A stretch of 47,647 nucleotides of DNA from Chromatiales bacterium (GTDB taxonomy: Bacteria; Pseudomonadota; Gammaproteobacteria; JAHELT01), in contig JAHELT010000016.1 in assembly GCA_024644045.1 (NCBI GenBank), forward strand, positions 1 through 47,647. Direction: 5' to 3'. The notes under the pieces were generated by a model. That model did not search any database and was not told the DNA's origin. It saw only the letters and a list, made by a program, of their open reading frames with translations. Positions 17,582 to 25,258 of this stretch are shown piece by piece; the first letter of the stretch is position 1, and each line of letters starts with the position of its first letter. A program made the translations under genes and the position numbers.

Positions 17582-18046
17582 ATGCAGTTCCGATGCGACC
17601 GGCGCTTTGCCCATCTTCGAACCCTGCTCGCGCTGGGCACGCTGGGAACATGGCTCAGCACGGCGCAGGCTTTCGACCCGGGCGACCTGCAGAGGCTGAT
17701 GGAGGGCGGCGAGTGCCGCGGCTGCGATCTGCGTAACGCCGACTTGCGCAACCGCGATCTGAGCGGAGCGCAGCTGGAGCGGGCCGACCTCAGCGGCGCC
17801 CGGCTGGGTGGCAGCTCGCTGGCGGGTGCGCGCCTGCGCGGTGCGCGGCTGCGCGGCGTGGCCTTGTTCGACGTGCGTCTGACCGGCGCCGACCTGCGCG
17901 ACGCGGATCTGACGCACCTGGACATCGACCGGGATCTCGAGTTTGTGGATCTGACCGGCGTGCTGCTGGAAGGGGCGCGTTTCAGCAACGGGCGCCGCTG
18001 CGGACCGCTGCCGGAGATTGGTGGCTGGGGCTGCAGCGCTCCCTAG
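17582..18046 (+). CDS. exported pentapeptide-repeat protein
   Basis: A 154-residue protein with an N-terminal signal peptide (LLALGTLGTWLSTAQA, about 15-30) and then tandem A(D/N)LxX repeats: CDLRNADLRNRDLSGAQLER, continuing ADLSGARLGGSSLAGARLRG and ADLRDADLTHLDIDRDL. These should form a right-handed quadrilateral beta helix. The cysteine pairs (CRGC, and two near the C terminus) suggest disulfides in the periplasm. ATG 17582 is preferred over the longer open frame from 17471. The TAG stop (18044-18046) is part of a CTAG followed by a transposon-end-like sequence, so the extreme 3' end may have been set by an insertion. Function unknown. Confidence 0.8.
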   Translation: MQFRCDRRFAHLRTLLALGTLGTWLSTAQAFDPGDLQRLMEGGECRGCDLRNADLRNRDLSGAQLERADLSGARLGGSSLAGARLRGARLRGVALFDVRLTGADLRDADLTHLDIDRDLEFVDLTGVLLEGARFSNGRRCGPLPEIGGWGCSAP

Positions 18047-18058
18047 TTTCCTGTCCCC
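18043..18058 (+). repeat. end fragment of CTAG-targeted small element
   Basis: CTAGTTTCCTGTCCCC matches, with one change, the terminal sequence CTAGTGTCCTGTCCCC read from the right end of the element at 24356-24552. No further similarity to the element could be followed downstream, so this is either an isolated end or chance. Confidence 0.4.
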
Positions 18059-18203
18059 GACCAGATACGTCTGGCAACGGCATCAGTGCAGTTTGCGCGC
18101 TGGGCGCAGAGCGATAAACAGCGGTCCCCGCTGCGCACAGCGGGCAGCCGGTCATAAGGCCGGCCGCCCGCCGGTCGATCAGTTGGATCAGTTGCGTGAC
18201 GCG

Positions 18204-18743
18204 CTAGCGGTAGCGGTCGTGGTTGAACACCATGTCACCGCCGGGCGCGGCGGTATGGCACGCGATGCAGCCCTGGGGCGCGCCCTTGGCGACCTTGCCG
18301 GCAAGCAGCATGCCCTTCGGGTTTTTGTCGAGTGATCCATCGGCGAGGTACTTCGCCCAGAACCAGTCCTTGGTTGCGGGGTCGTAGCCTTTGCGCTTGT
18401 ACATGACGGTGACGGCCTTCAGGTACTTCGCGGGGTCGTCCGCCACGCTGTTCTTGCTCACACCCTCACCGCCGTAGTTACGCTTGACGATGAGCACACC
18501 GCGGTTATTGCCCAGCTTAAGCTCGGTCTCGATGGTATCCAGCACCGCCCCGTGTGGATGCTGCCCCTTGTACGGTGTTGACATGATGCCATCGGCACCC
18601 AGCAGTCCGGCCTTTCCCATCGCGCCCCACAGTTGCTCAGCATAGGCGACGTCCGCGGACCCGCCGAACGGCTGAGCAGACGCGACGCCGGCCATGAGCA
18701 CACTACCCCCGACGAGAGCCGCAAGAAGGTGCTTAATCTTCAT
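18204..18743 (-). CDS. cytochrome P460-like monohaem c-type cytochrome
   Basis: A 179-residue periplasmic protein. A signal peptide (LLAALVGGSVLMAGVASA) is followed by a cytochrome P460-type domain: YKGQHPHGAVLDTIETEL, then GVLIVKRNYGG, AVTVMYKRKGYDPATKDWFW and the haem-attachment motif CIACH near residue 160. Classical P460 proteins carry a lysine-crosslinked haem and oxidise hydroxylamine, but many relatives of this type are electron carriers of unknown role. Its ATG overlaps the stop of the upstream propeller gene (ATGA, 18740-18743), so it is translationally coupled to it. No rho-independent terminator with a T run was seen downstream. Confidence 0.85.
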   Translation of the reverse strand: MKIKHLLAALVGGSVLMAGVASAQPFGGSADVAYAEQLWGAMGKAGLLGADGIMSTPYKGQHPHGAVLDTIETELKLGNNRGVLIVKRNYGGEGVSKNSVADDPAKYLKAVTVMYKRKGYDPATKDWFWAKYLADGSLDKNPKGMLLAGKVAKGAPQGCIACHTAAPGGDMVFNHDRYR

Positions 18744-19735
18744 TCACTGTCTCCTTTGTCTTGGTGTAAGGCACCACTAACAGTGACAACCGCGGCGTGA
18801 ACTTGGTTCCGTGCACCGTTCAGGAACACGGCGATGCGCTGACGGTCCAGCCAGTGCGCACCGGCGATCGGGGCAGGGAAACCGTGTTCCCGTAACACCC
18901 GGCCGTCGTGCACGTTCAGCAGCATCAGACCTTCCTCGTTATACGCCGCCAGCAGATTTCCCGCGTGGGCGAGCGCCACGGCGCCGGGCAGTCTGGCTTC
19001 CCATTGCACTTGACCGTCACCGGCCGCCAGTGCCACCACGCGACCGTCGAACAGCGCACACAGTAAAAGGCCCGGAACGGCAACGGGTGTCTGCGAGGGC
19101 ACGCCGAAACGGTGGCGCCAGAGGACGCGCCCCGTGCGCGCGTCAACCTTCGCCAGCGTGCCCGCGAAGGTGGTGACCACCAGCGCTTTGCGGTCCACCG
19201 CGAGCGGCCCGTGCACCAGTTCCTGGTCAAGCGGCCGCTCCCACAAGGGGTTGCCGTCAACGCGCTTGACGGCATACAGCACGCCGGCCTGGCCGCCGCT
19301 GACGACCGCCGAGTCGAACACCGCCGGCGAGTACATCCATCCGCTGAAGCGGCGCCGCCAGCGTACCCGGCCGTCAAGCCGGGCACCGACCAGAGCGCCG
19401 GTCAGCGTGCCGAAAAACACCTCGTCGCCGGCAACGCTGGGCGAGAACGCCTGGCCGAAATCGTCGAGCCGCCAGCGCTCGGCGCCGTCACCGGCAAAGG
19501 CAACCAGGCCGGCGTCGCCGCCGGCCAGCAGCAGTTCGCCAGCCGCTACGGGCCGGTAGGTGGTACGGCCCTGCAGGCGCTGCCAGAGCGGCGCCAGCGG
19601 CGTGCGCGCGAAACAATGGATGCCCTCGCTGGAGACACAGAGCGGCAGCGGTGAATCGATGGCGGCATGCGGCGCACCGAGGAGCAGCGCCGCGGCGGCC
19701 CCCGCCGCAGTCAGGCCAGCGCGCCGGCGATGCAT
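18740..19735 (-). CDS. exported PQQ-like beta-propeller repeat protein
   Basis: A 331-residue secreted protein. A signal peptide (LTAAGAAAALLLGAPHA) is followed by repeated blades such as ELLLAGGDAGLVAFAGDGAE, then GEVFFGTLTGALVGARLDGR, AGVLYAVKRVDGNPLWERPL and KVDARTGRVLWRHRFG. The W-x-x-x-L/F and D-x-x-T/G-G-x-x-x-W patterns are those of PQQ-like (BamB-type) propellers. Quinoprotein dehydrogenase catalytic residues were not found, so this may be a scaffold or binding protein. Its start lies 25 bases inside the 3' end of the dehydrogenase gene, and its stop overlaps the cytochrome start. Confidence 0.8.
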   Translation of the reverse strand: MHRRRAGLTAAGAAAALLLGAPHAAIDSPLPLCVSSEGIHCFARTPLAPLWQRLQGRTTYRPVAAGELLLAGGDAGLVAFAGDGAERWRLDDFGQAFSPSVAGDEVFFGTLTGALVGARLDGRVRWRRRFSGWMYSPAVFDSAVVSGGQAGVLYAVKRVDGNPLWERPLDQELVHGPLAVDRKALVVTTFAGTLAKVDARTGRVLWRHRFGVPSQTPVAVPGLLLCALFDGRVVALAAGDGQVQWEARLPGAVALAHAGNLLAAYNEEGLMLLNVHDGRVLREHGFPAPIAGAHWLDRQRIAVFLNGARNQVHAAVVTVSGALHQDKGDSE

Positions 19736-20772
19736 TCACCCAGCGTCCGCGTATCAGCTTTGCCGCCCAGGTCCGGCGTCAGCGCATCGCCCTCGGCAAG
19801 CACGGCCGCGATGGCCTGCTCGATGGCCGCTGCGGCGCGGGTTTCGCCGAGGTGCTCGAGCAGCATGGCGCCCGACCAGATCTGCCCGATCGGATTCGCG
19901 ATCCCCTTGCCGGCGATGTCCGGCGCCGAACCGTGCACCGGCTCGAACATCGACGGATGCGCCCGCTCCGGGTTGATGTTGCCGGAGGGTGCGATGCCTA
20001 TCGTGCCGGTGACCGCCGGCCCCAGGTCCGACAGGATGTCGCCGAACAGATTGCTGCCGACGACCACGTCGAACCAGTCAGGGTGCAGTACGAAATGCGC
20101 AGTCAGGATGTCGATGTGGTACTGGTCGGTCCGCAGCCCGGGATAACCCGCGGTGACCGCCGCAAAGCGTTCGTCCCAGTAGGGCATCGTGTGGATGATG
20201 CCGTTGGATTTGGTGGCCGAGGTGAGATGCCGCGCCGGCCGCGACATGGCCAGCTCGCTGGCGAAGCGGATCACCCGGTCCGTGCCTCTGCGGGTGAACA
20301 CGCTCTGCTGCGAAACCAGCTCCGCCTCCGTGCCGGCATACAGACGTCCGCCGATTTCTGAGTACTCGCCCTCGCAGTTCTCGCGTACGATCCAGAAATC
20401 GATGTCGCCGGGCCGGCGCCCGGCAAGGGGCGATACGACCCCTTCGAGCAGGCGTACCGGGCGCAGGTTCACGTACTGCTGGAACTCGCGGCGGATCGGG
20501 ATCAGCATGCCCCACAGGGACACGTGGTCCGGCACGCCCGGCCAGCCCACAGCGCCGAGAAACAGCGCGTCGAACTCGCGCAGCTGCCGGATGCCGTCCT
20601 GCGGCATCATGCTGCCGGTCTGCGCGAACCGCTCGCATCCCCAGTCGAACGCCTCGAAGGCGAACTCGATGCCGAACCTGCGGCCGGCGGCCTCCAGCAC
20701 CCTCACCCCTTCCGGCAGCGTCTCCTTGCCGATCCCGTCCCCGGGCAGCAACGCGATGCGATAGCGGCTCAT
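19711..20772 (-). CDS. tartrate dehydrogenase/decarboxylase-like NAD-dependent beta-decarboxylating dehydrogenase
   Basis: A 353-residue member of the isocitrate/isopropylmalate dehydrogenase family. IALLPGDGIGKETLPEG opens the fold. FLGAVGWPGVPDHVSLWGML is characteristic of the tartrate/D-malate branch, where LeuB has GxxGGP. NLRPVRLLEGVVSP, IVRENCEGEYSEIGGR and the metal and substrate region ILTAHFVLHPDWFDVVVGSN, then LFGDILSDL, are intact, as is the NAD site PVHGSAPDIAGKGIANP. It oxidises a 2-hydroxy dicarboxylate such as D-malate or tartrate with decarboxylation. It heads an operon with the propeller and the cytochrome P460-like protein, an unusual pairing. Confidence 0.88.
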   Translation of the reverse strand: MSRYRIALLPGDGIGKETLPEGVRVLEAAGRRFGIEFAFEAFDWGCERFAQTGSMMPQDGIRQLREFDALFLGAVGWPGVPDHVSLWGMLIPIRREFQQYVNLRPVRLLEGVVSPLAGRRPGDIDFWIVRENCEGEYSEIGGRLYAGTEAELVSQQSVFTRRGTDRVIRFASELAMSRPARHLTSATKSNGIIHTMPYWDERFAAVTAGYPGLRTDQYHIDILTAHFVLHPDWFDVVVGSNLFGDILSDLGPAVTGTIGIAPSGNINPERAHPSMFEPVHGSAPDIAGKGIANPIGQIWSGAMLLEHLGETRAAAAIEQAIAAVLAEGDALTPDLGGKADTRTLGECIAGALA

Positions 20773-20977
20773 GCGGTCTTCTCCCGGTGATCAAGTGCCG
20801 CAAGTATACCCACCGGATGACGGCGCGCAGCGGCTGATGACGACTGCTGGAGACGCGCGCGGGGAATTGCCCTGGCACCGGTGTTGCTTGATTCCCGCCG
20901 CATGCCGCTACAGGAGAACCCGGCCTCATGCCCACGCACTCGCGCCTCCCGCATCGGCCCGCGCCGGCGAAAGCCCC

Positions 20978-20983
20978 TATAAT
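20978..20983 (+). promoter_or_regulatory. candidate -10 box (TATAAT)
   Basis: A perfect TATAAT stands in a GC-rich intergenic region 72 bases before the GTG at 21055. No strong -35 hexamer is visible 16-18 bases upstream. It would drive the inositol-phosphatase-like gene; a start about 7 bases downstream would leave a leader of roughly 65 bases. Confidence 0.35.
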
Positions 20984-21054
20984 CGCGTCGTTGAGCACAG
21001 CAGGAGGCGTCGATTGTTTTCCAAGGCCGTGACCACCGTCAGGCGTGACCCGCG

Positions 21055-21846
21055 GTGAAGGTCACCAGCACCGAGGTGGCGGTCCTGGTCCGCGATGCGG
21101 CGCGCGAAGAGCTGTTGCCGCGGTTCTCCCGGGTCGAGCGTCAGCACAAGGCGGACGGCAGTATCCTCACCGAGGCCGATATCGCCATGCACCGCCGACT
21201 GGAAAAGGAGTTTGCGGCAAACTGGCCCAGGATCGGATTTCTCAGCGAGGAGATGCCTCACGCCGAGCAGGAGGCGCTGCTCAACAGCGGCACCACCATC
21301 TGGTGCCTCGACCCGCTCGACGGCACCAACAACTTCGCCGCCGGGGTACCGCTGTTTTCCGTGTCGCTGGCACTGATCCGCGACGGCCAGTCCACACTCG
21401 GCATCGTCTACGACCCCACCCGCGACGAGTGTTTCATCGCCGAGCGCAACCGCGGCGCGTTGCTCAACGGTGCACCGCTGCACAGCATGCCGCTCGCCAT
21501 CGAGCTGCGCCAGGCCGTTGCGCTGCTCGACTACAAACGCCTGCGCGCGGACGTGCGCGAAACCATCATGCGCCATCCACCGTTCAGCTCACAGCGCAAT
21601 CTGGGCTCGTGTGCGCTGGAGTGGGGCTGGATGGCCACCGGGCGCAGCAACATCTGCCTGCACGGGGGTCAGCAGATATGGGACTATGCCGCCGGCAGTC
21701 TGATCCTGGAGGAGGCCGGCGGGTTCAGTTGCACGTTGCACGGCGAGCCCGTGTTCACGCCGAATCTAAAACCGCGCTCCGTGGTCTCGGCACTGGACGA
21801 GCTGCTGTTCGAAGCCTGGCGCGGCTGGCTGGCCGAACACATTTGA
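21055..21846 (+). CDS. inositol monophosphatase family protein
   Basis: A 263-residue magnesium-dependent phosphatase of the IMPase/CysQ superfamily. The metal site is visible as GFLSEEMP (Glu65-Glu66), WCLDPLDGTNNFAAG (Asp86, Asp89) and IWDYAAGSLILEEAGG (Asp210). DGSILTEADIAMHRRLEKEF is the usual N-terminal element. Substrates could be inositol phosphate, a sugar phosphate or PAP; sequence alone does not decide. The GTG start has no clear Shine-Dalgarno sequence, but upstream in-frame codons end at a stop that overlaps it. It converges on the flavin reductase. Confidence 0.88.
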   Translation: MKVTSTEVAVLVRDAAREELLPRFSRVERQHKADGSILTEADIAMHRRLEKEFAANWPRIGFLSEEMPHAEQEALLNSGTTIWCLDPLDGTNNFAAGVPLFSVSLALIRDGQSTLGIVYDPTRDECFIAERNRGALLNGAPLHSMPLAIELRQAVALLDYKRLRADVRETIMRHPPFSSQRNLGSCALEWGWMATGRSNICLHGGQQIWDYAAGSLILEEAGGFSCTLHGEPVFTPNLKPRSVVSALDELLFEAWRGWLAEHI

Positions 21847-21855
21847 CAGCGTCGA

Positions 21856-22347
21856 TCACGCAGGCGTGAGGCGCCGGAACTTGCTCGCGAAGTACAGCAG
21901 CGGTTCCGCTTGCAGGTCGTGCAGGCGCAGATCGATCACTTCGCCCACCACGATTCTGTGATCGCCACCCGCATGAACGGCGTAGTGCCTGCAGACCAAG
22001 TGAGCAACGCAGTTCGCCAGCACCGGCACCGACTCGTCGATCCACAGATTGGGAAAGATCCGCAGCGCCTGCGTCTTCGCGTCGCCGACCTGCGAGAACG
22101 CCAGCGCGAGCGGCCCCTGCTCGGCGGACAGGACGTTGATACCGAACTGCTCACTGCGCGCCAGCAACTCGTAGCAGTCCGACTCCTCGCCGATGCAGAC
22201 AAGCACCAACGGCGGCTCCAGCGACACGGCGCTGAACGCGCTCACCGTGACGCCGTCCGCGCGTTGTCCGCGGTAGGCGGTCACCACGGTCACCCCGCTC
22301 GCAAAGCGGCTCAGCACCCGACGGTATGCGTCGATTTCTTGGGTCAT
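21856..22347 (-). CDS. flavin reductase domain protein (FMN-binding split barrel)
   Basis: A 163-residue flavin reductase of the HpaC/RutF type. YRRVLSRFASGVTVVTAY starts the domain, followed by DGVTVSAFSAVSLEPPLVLVCI (flavin-binding S-A-F-x-S-V-S-L-x-P-P segment) and later AHLVCRHYAVHAGGDHRIVVG with the family's GDH motif. Such enzymes reduce FMN or FAD with NAD(P)H to feed a monooxygenase, or act directly as oxidoreductases. ATG 22347 (MTQEID) is chosen; the frame is open much further upstream only because it runs antisense to the next gene. No partner monooxygenase is adjacent. It is divergent from the cyclodeaminase-like gene. Confidence 0.88.
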   Translation of the reverse strand: MTQEIDAYRRVLSRFASGVTVVTAYRGQRADGVTVSAFSAVSLEPPLVLVCIGEESDCYELLARSEQFGINVLSAEQGPLALAFSQVGDAKTQALRIFPNLWIDESVPVLANCVAHLVCRHYAVHAGGDHRIVVGEVIDLRLHDLQAEPLLYFASKFRRLTPA

Positions 22348-22428
22348 TTGGCTTATCTTGGCCTCGATGCCGACGCCTAACTGTAGCAGATAGAAACTCG
22401 CACCCGTCAGCGACTCAGGAGCAACTGC

Positions 22429-23358
22429 GTGCGTTTCATCGATATCAACGAGGTTCTGAGCGTACTTTCCTATGCCGATCTGGTCGATCATCTGCAGCAA
22501 TGTCATCGCCAGATCCCCGCGCTGCGAGACGACATGCTCATGCGCAGCGGCGATGCGCAGCCGGATGCGTTTCTGCTGCGCGCCGCCTGGCAGCCGGGCG
22601 GCGCGCTCGGCGCCAAGCTGGTGACAATACTGCCGCGCAGCGACCCGTCGATCAACGCGCTGTACGTTCTGTTCGACGGTGCCAGCGGCAGGCCCGACGC
22701 ATGCATGGACGGCGATGCGTTGACCTGGTACAAAACCGCGGCGGATTCCGCGCTCGGCGCGCGCTATCTGGCGCGCGAGGACGCCGCGCAGCTGAGCATG
22801 ATTGGCGCCGGCACCATGGCCCCCCACCTGGTGCGCGCGCACTTCACGCAAAGACCCTCGCTGCAGCGGGTATGCATCTGGAACCGCACCCTCGCCAGAG
22901 CACACACGTTGCTGGAAAACCTGCAGGCGGACGGTATCGATGCGGCGATTGCCGGCTCGCTGCAGGAAGCGGTCGCCTCTGCCGATGTACTGTGCACCGC
23001 TACCATGACACAGGCACCGATCATTGATGGCAACTGGCTGCGCGAGGGCACCCATCTCGATCTGGTGGGCAGTTTCACACCGGACATGCGTGAAGTCGAC
23101 GATGCGGCGATTCGCCGCAGCCGGGTGTACGTGGATTGCTGCGGGACAGCGCTTGATGACGTCGGCGAGATCGCAACCCCGATTCGAGACGGTGTTCTCA
23201 AACGCGAGCATATCGTCGGCGATCTGTACGATCTGTGCAGCGGGAAGTGCGAAGCACGCCGGTCGCCGGAAGAGATCACGCTGTTCAAGAACGCGGGCGG
23301 CGGGCACCTCGACCTGATGACGGCTCAGTTCATCAGCCAGCGCGCGGCGGCGCACTGA
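22429..23358 (+). CDS. ornithine cyclodeaminase/mu-crystallin family protein
   Basis: A 309-residue NAD(P)-binding protein of the ornithine cyclodeaminase/mu-crystallin family, which includes ornithine cyclodeaminase, alanine dehydrogenase and ketimine reductases. GAKLVTILPRSDPSINALYV, then ALTWYKTAADSALGARYLA and the Rossmann motif MIGAGTMAPHLVRAH are clear, followed by VCIWNRTLARAHTLLE and HLDLVGSFTPDMREVDD. The start is GTG 22429, with CAGGAG about ten bases upstream. Four bases separate it from the downstream GlxA-like regulator on the same strand, suggesting that the regulator controls a catabolic pathway that includes this enzyme. Confidence 0.88.
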   Translation: MRFIDINEVLSVLSYADLVDHLQQCHRQIPALRDDMLMRSGDAQPDAFLLRAAWQPGGALGAKLVTILPRSDPSINALYVLFDGASGRPDACMDGDALTWYKTAADSALGARYLAREDAAQLSMIGAGTMAPHLVRAHFTQRPSLQRVCIWNRTLARAHTLLENLQADGIDAAIAGSLQEAVASADVLCTATMTQAPIIDGNWLREGTHLDLVGSFTPDMREVDDAAIRRSRVYVDCCGTALDDVGEIATPIRDGVLKREHIVGDLYDLCSGKCEARRSPEEITLFKNAGGGHLDLMTAQFISQRAAAH

Positions 23359-23362
23359 TTCG

Positions 23363-24355
23363 ATGTCCAACGTAGCCAGCCTGGACCGCAAACCCTACCG
23401 CGTCGGCATGCTGCTGGTGCCCAGGTTCTCGATGCTGGCGTTTGCATCAGCCATCGAGGCGATGCGCATGGCCAACCGGCTCAGCGAAACCACCCTCTAC
23501 GAATGGCACACGGTCGGAACGACCCGCGATCCCGTAGCCGCCAGCAACGGTATCGCGGTGACCCCGGACTGCACCACGTCCGACCATCAAGCGTTCGACG
23601 CGGCATTCGTGTGCAGCGGGATCGACGTGGAGCGCGTCTACGACAAGGCGCATCTGTTCTGGTTGAGAAAAATTGCGCAGCGCAAGCTGGCGATCGGCGC
23701 GCTGTGCACCGGCACCTATCTGCTGGCCAAAGCGGATCTGCTGGATGGGTATCGCTGCACCATTCACTGGGAGAACATGGCGAGCCTGCGCGAGGAGTTT
23801 CCCAATATCGTGGTCTCGGCGGAGCTGTTCGAGATCGACCGCAACCGCTATACGTGTGCCGGCGGCACCGCGGCACTGGATTTGTTTTTGAACCTGATCA
23901 TGCGTCAGCACAGCCGGGGGCTGGCGGCAAACATTTCGGAGCAGTTCATCTGCGACCGTATCCGCGGCCGTCACGACCGCCAGCGCGTCCCGTTACGGCT
24001 GCACCTGGGTTCCAGCCAGCCGAAGCTGATCGAGGCGGTGTCGCTGATGGAGGCGAACATCGAGGAGCCCATGAGCCTGGACGAGCTGGCGCAGGCGGTC
24101 GGCGTGTCGCGCCGCCAGCTCGAGCGCCTGTTCCAGAAGTACCTGCATTGCGTGCCCACACGTTACTACCTCGAACTGCGCCTGGCCCGTGCGCGCCAGC
24201 TGCTGTTGCAGACCAGCATGTCGATCGTGGACGTCGCCTTCGCCTGCGGATTCGTGTCCGCGCCGCACTTCAGCAAGTGCTACCGCGACTACTTCGGCGT
24301 GCCGCCGCGCGAGGAACGTAACCGCCGCCCCGGAGAAAGCTCCCAGGCACTCTAG
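23363..24355 (+). CDS. GlxA/GbdR-like AraC-family transcriptional regulator with DJ-1/PfpI domain
   Basis: A 330-residue regulator. Residues 1-205 form a DJ-1/PfpI-like sensor domain: VGMLLVPRFSMLAFASAIEA, then FVCSGIDVERVY and the elbow IGALCTGTYLLAKADLL. Residues 230-325 form the double AraC helix-turn-helix: EPMSLDELAQAVGVSRRQLE with RLFQKYLHCVPTRYYLELRL, then MSIVDVAFACGFVSAPHFSK. The opening (LVPRFSMLAFASAIEAMRMA) is close to the GbdR/ArgR/CdhR type that senses glycine betaine, dimethylglycine, carnitine or arginine. This fits the corrinoid and sarcosine oxidase genes nearby. The TAG stop (24353-24355) lies in the CTAG target site of the adjacent small mobile element. Confidence 0.88.
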   Translation: MSNVASLDRKPYRVGMLLVPRFSMLAFASAIEAMRMANRLSETTLYEWHTVGTTRDPVAASNGIAVTPDCTTSDHQAFDAAFVCSGIDVERVYDKAHLFWLRKIAQRKLAIGALCTGTYLLAKADLLDGYRCTIHWENMASLREEFPNIVVSAELFEIDRNRYTCAGGTAALDLFLNLIMRQHSRGLAANISEQFICDRIRGRHDRQRVPLRLHLGSSQPKLIEAVSLMEANIEEPMSLDELAQAVGVSRRQLERLFQKYLHCVPTRYYLELRLARARQLLLQTSMSIVDVAFACGFVSAPHFSKCYRDYFGVPPREERNRRPGESSQAL

Positions 24356-24556
24356 TGTGCCATAAGTAACGTGCCCTTCTGCGGGCCGCCAAGGGGTCAG
24401 ATGCAAGGCATCGGGTGCCAGGGAATAGTCCCTCTATTGCTTGAACGCGTAACGCCGCAGATGGCCCCTCGGCGGCCCGCCCAAGCATTGAATGATGGAC
24501 GCGGGGAGCGTGTGTCGCACTCAGAACGGTACGTTACTTAGGGGACAGGACACTAG
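24352..24556. mobile_element. small non-autonomous element (MITE-like) in CTAG target, copy 1
   Basis: A 197-bp segment (24356-24552) is flanked by CTAG on both sides (24352-24355 and 24553-24556), as expected for a 4-bp target duplication of the IS5-like type. The ends are inverted repeats: the left reads TGTGCCATAAGTAACGTGCC and then CTTCTG. The right, on the other strand, reads TGTCCTGTCCCCTAAGTAAC and then GTACCGTTCTG; the left end lacks a few bases. There is no open reading frame for a transposase. The inner part shares GGCC-ATCTGCGG-GTTACGCG-TCAA with the copy at 36426-36687, in opposite orientation. About 180 bp after it (24557-24736) hold only the leader of the next gene. Confidence 0.75.
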
Positions 24557-24736
24557 TATCGCTGGTCCAGCAGTGTGCATCAGGGGCGCTTGCATCGGTG
24601 CCCGGATCGTCCTGCGGCGGACCACAGTGCCTGGAAAAAAGCAACGGCTTGACGCGCCTGCCTGGAAATGACACTGTCACGATCGTTCGAGGATGAATCC
24701 GTCGGGCCGTTTTCTGCGCGTAGGGGGCAGGCGAGA

Positions 24737-25243
24737 ATGACCGCACAGCAATTGACAATCGAGCTGGCCCGCTCGGATGACGCCTATCAATTCGCGCTGC
24801 TTTCGCGCGAGCTGGTCGAGCAAGGTCTCGGCTGGTCCTGGACCGCCCCGCGCATCCTGCGCCAGATTCAAAGCCCCGACGCACTGGTGGCGGCTGCGCG
24901 CGTGGACGCGGCGCTGGTGGGGTTCGCGGTCATGTATTTCGCCGCCGAGCACGGCCACCTGAACCTGCTCGCGGTGCAGCTGCAGAGTCAGCGCCGCGGC
25001 GTGGGGCGAACCCTGATCCGATGGCTCGAAGAGTCCGCGGTGAAGGCGGGCATTTTCGACATCTATCTAGAAGTTCGCGCACAGAACATGGCGGCACGCC
25101 ACTTCTACCGTGCGCTGGGCTACGTGGAGTTCGAGGAAATACGCGGCTACTACAACCGCAGTGAGACCGCCATCCGCATGGTGCACGACCTGCGCGTGAA
25201 CAGCGCCGTGCGCGTGCTGCCGTTTCGGCAGATCATCGGCTGA
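24737..25243 (+). CDS. GNAT family N-acetyltransferase (RimI-like)
   Basis: A 168-residue GNAT enzyme. The acetyl-CoA loop is LNLLAVQLQSQRRGVGRTLI (Q/R-x-x-G-V-G). It is followed by IFDIYLEVRAQNMAARHFYR and ALGYVEFEEIRGYY, the E/N...Y signature of RimI-type ribosomal-protein or small-molecule acetyltransferases. ATG 24737 is preferred because AGGGGGCAGGCGAGA immediately upstream provides a Shine-Dalgarno site; an earlier ATG at 24668 is in frame. It converges on the RACo-like gene with only 15 bases between stops. Acceptor unknown. Confidence 0.82.
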   Translation: MTAQQLTIELARSDDAYQFALLSRELVEQGLGWSWTAPRILRQIQSPDALVAAARVDAALVGFAVMYFAAEHGHLNLLAVQLQSQRRGVGRTLIRWLEESAVKAGIFDIYLEVRAQNMAARHFYRALGYVEFEEIRGYYNRSETAIRMVHDLRVNSAVRVLPFRQIIG

Positions 25244-25258
25244 ACAGCCACCGTTCCC

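Noticed and set aside
21856-23391. Long minus-strand frame extending the flavin reductase upstream to 511 residues
   Set aside because: Only the last 163 residues are flavin reductase. The rest is antisense to the ornithine-cyclodeaminase-like gene; ATG 22347 is the real start.
24557-24736. A further gene or RNA between the element and the GNAT gene
   Set aside because: No frame with homology and no RNA motif was seen; only the leader of the GNAT gene.
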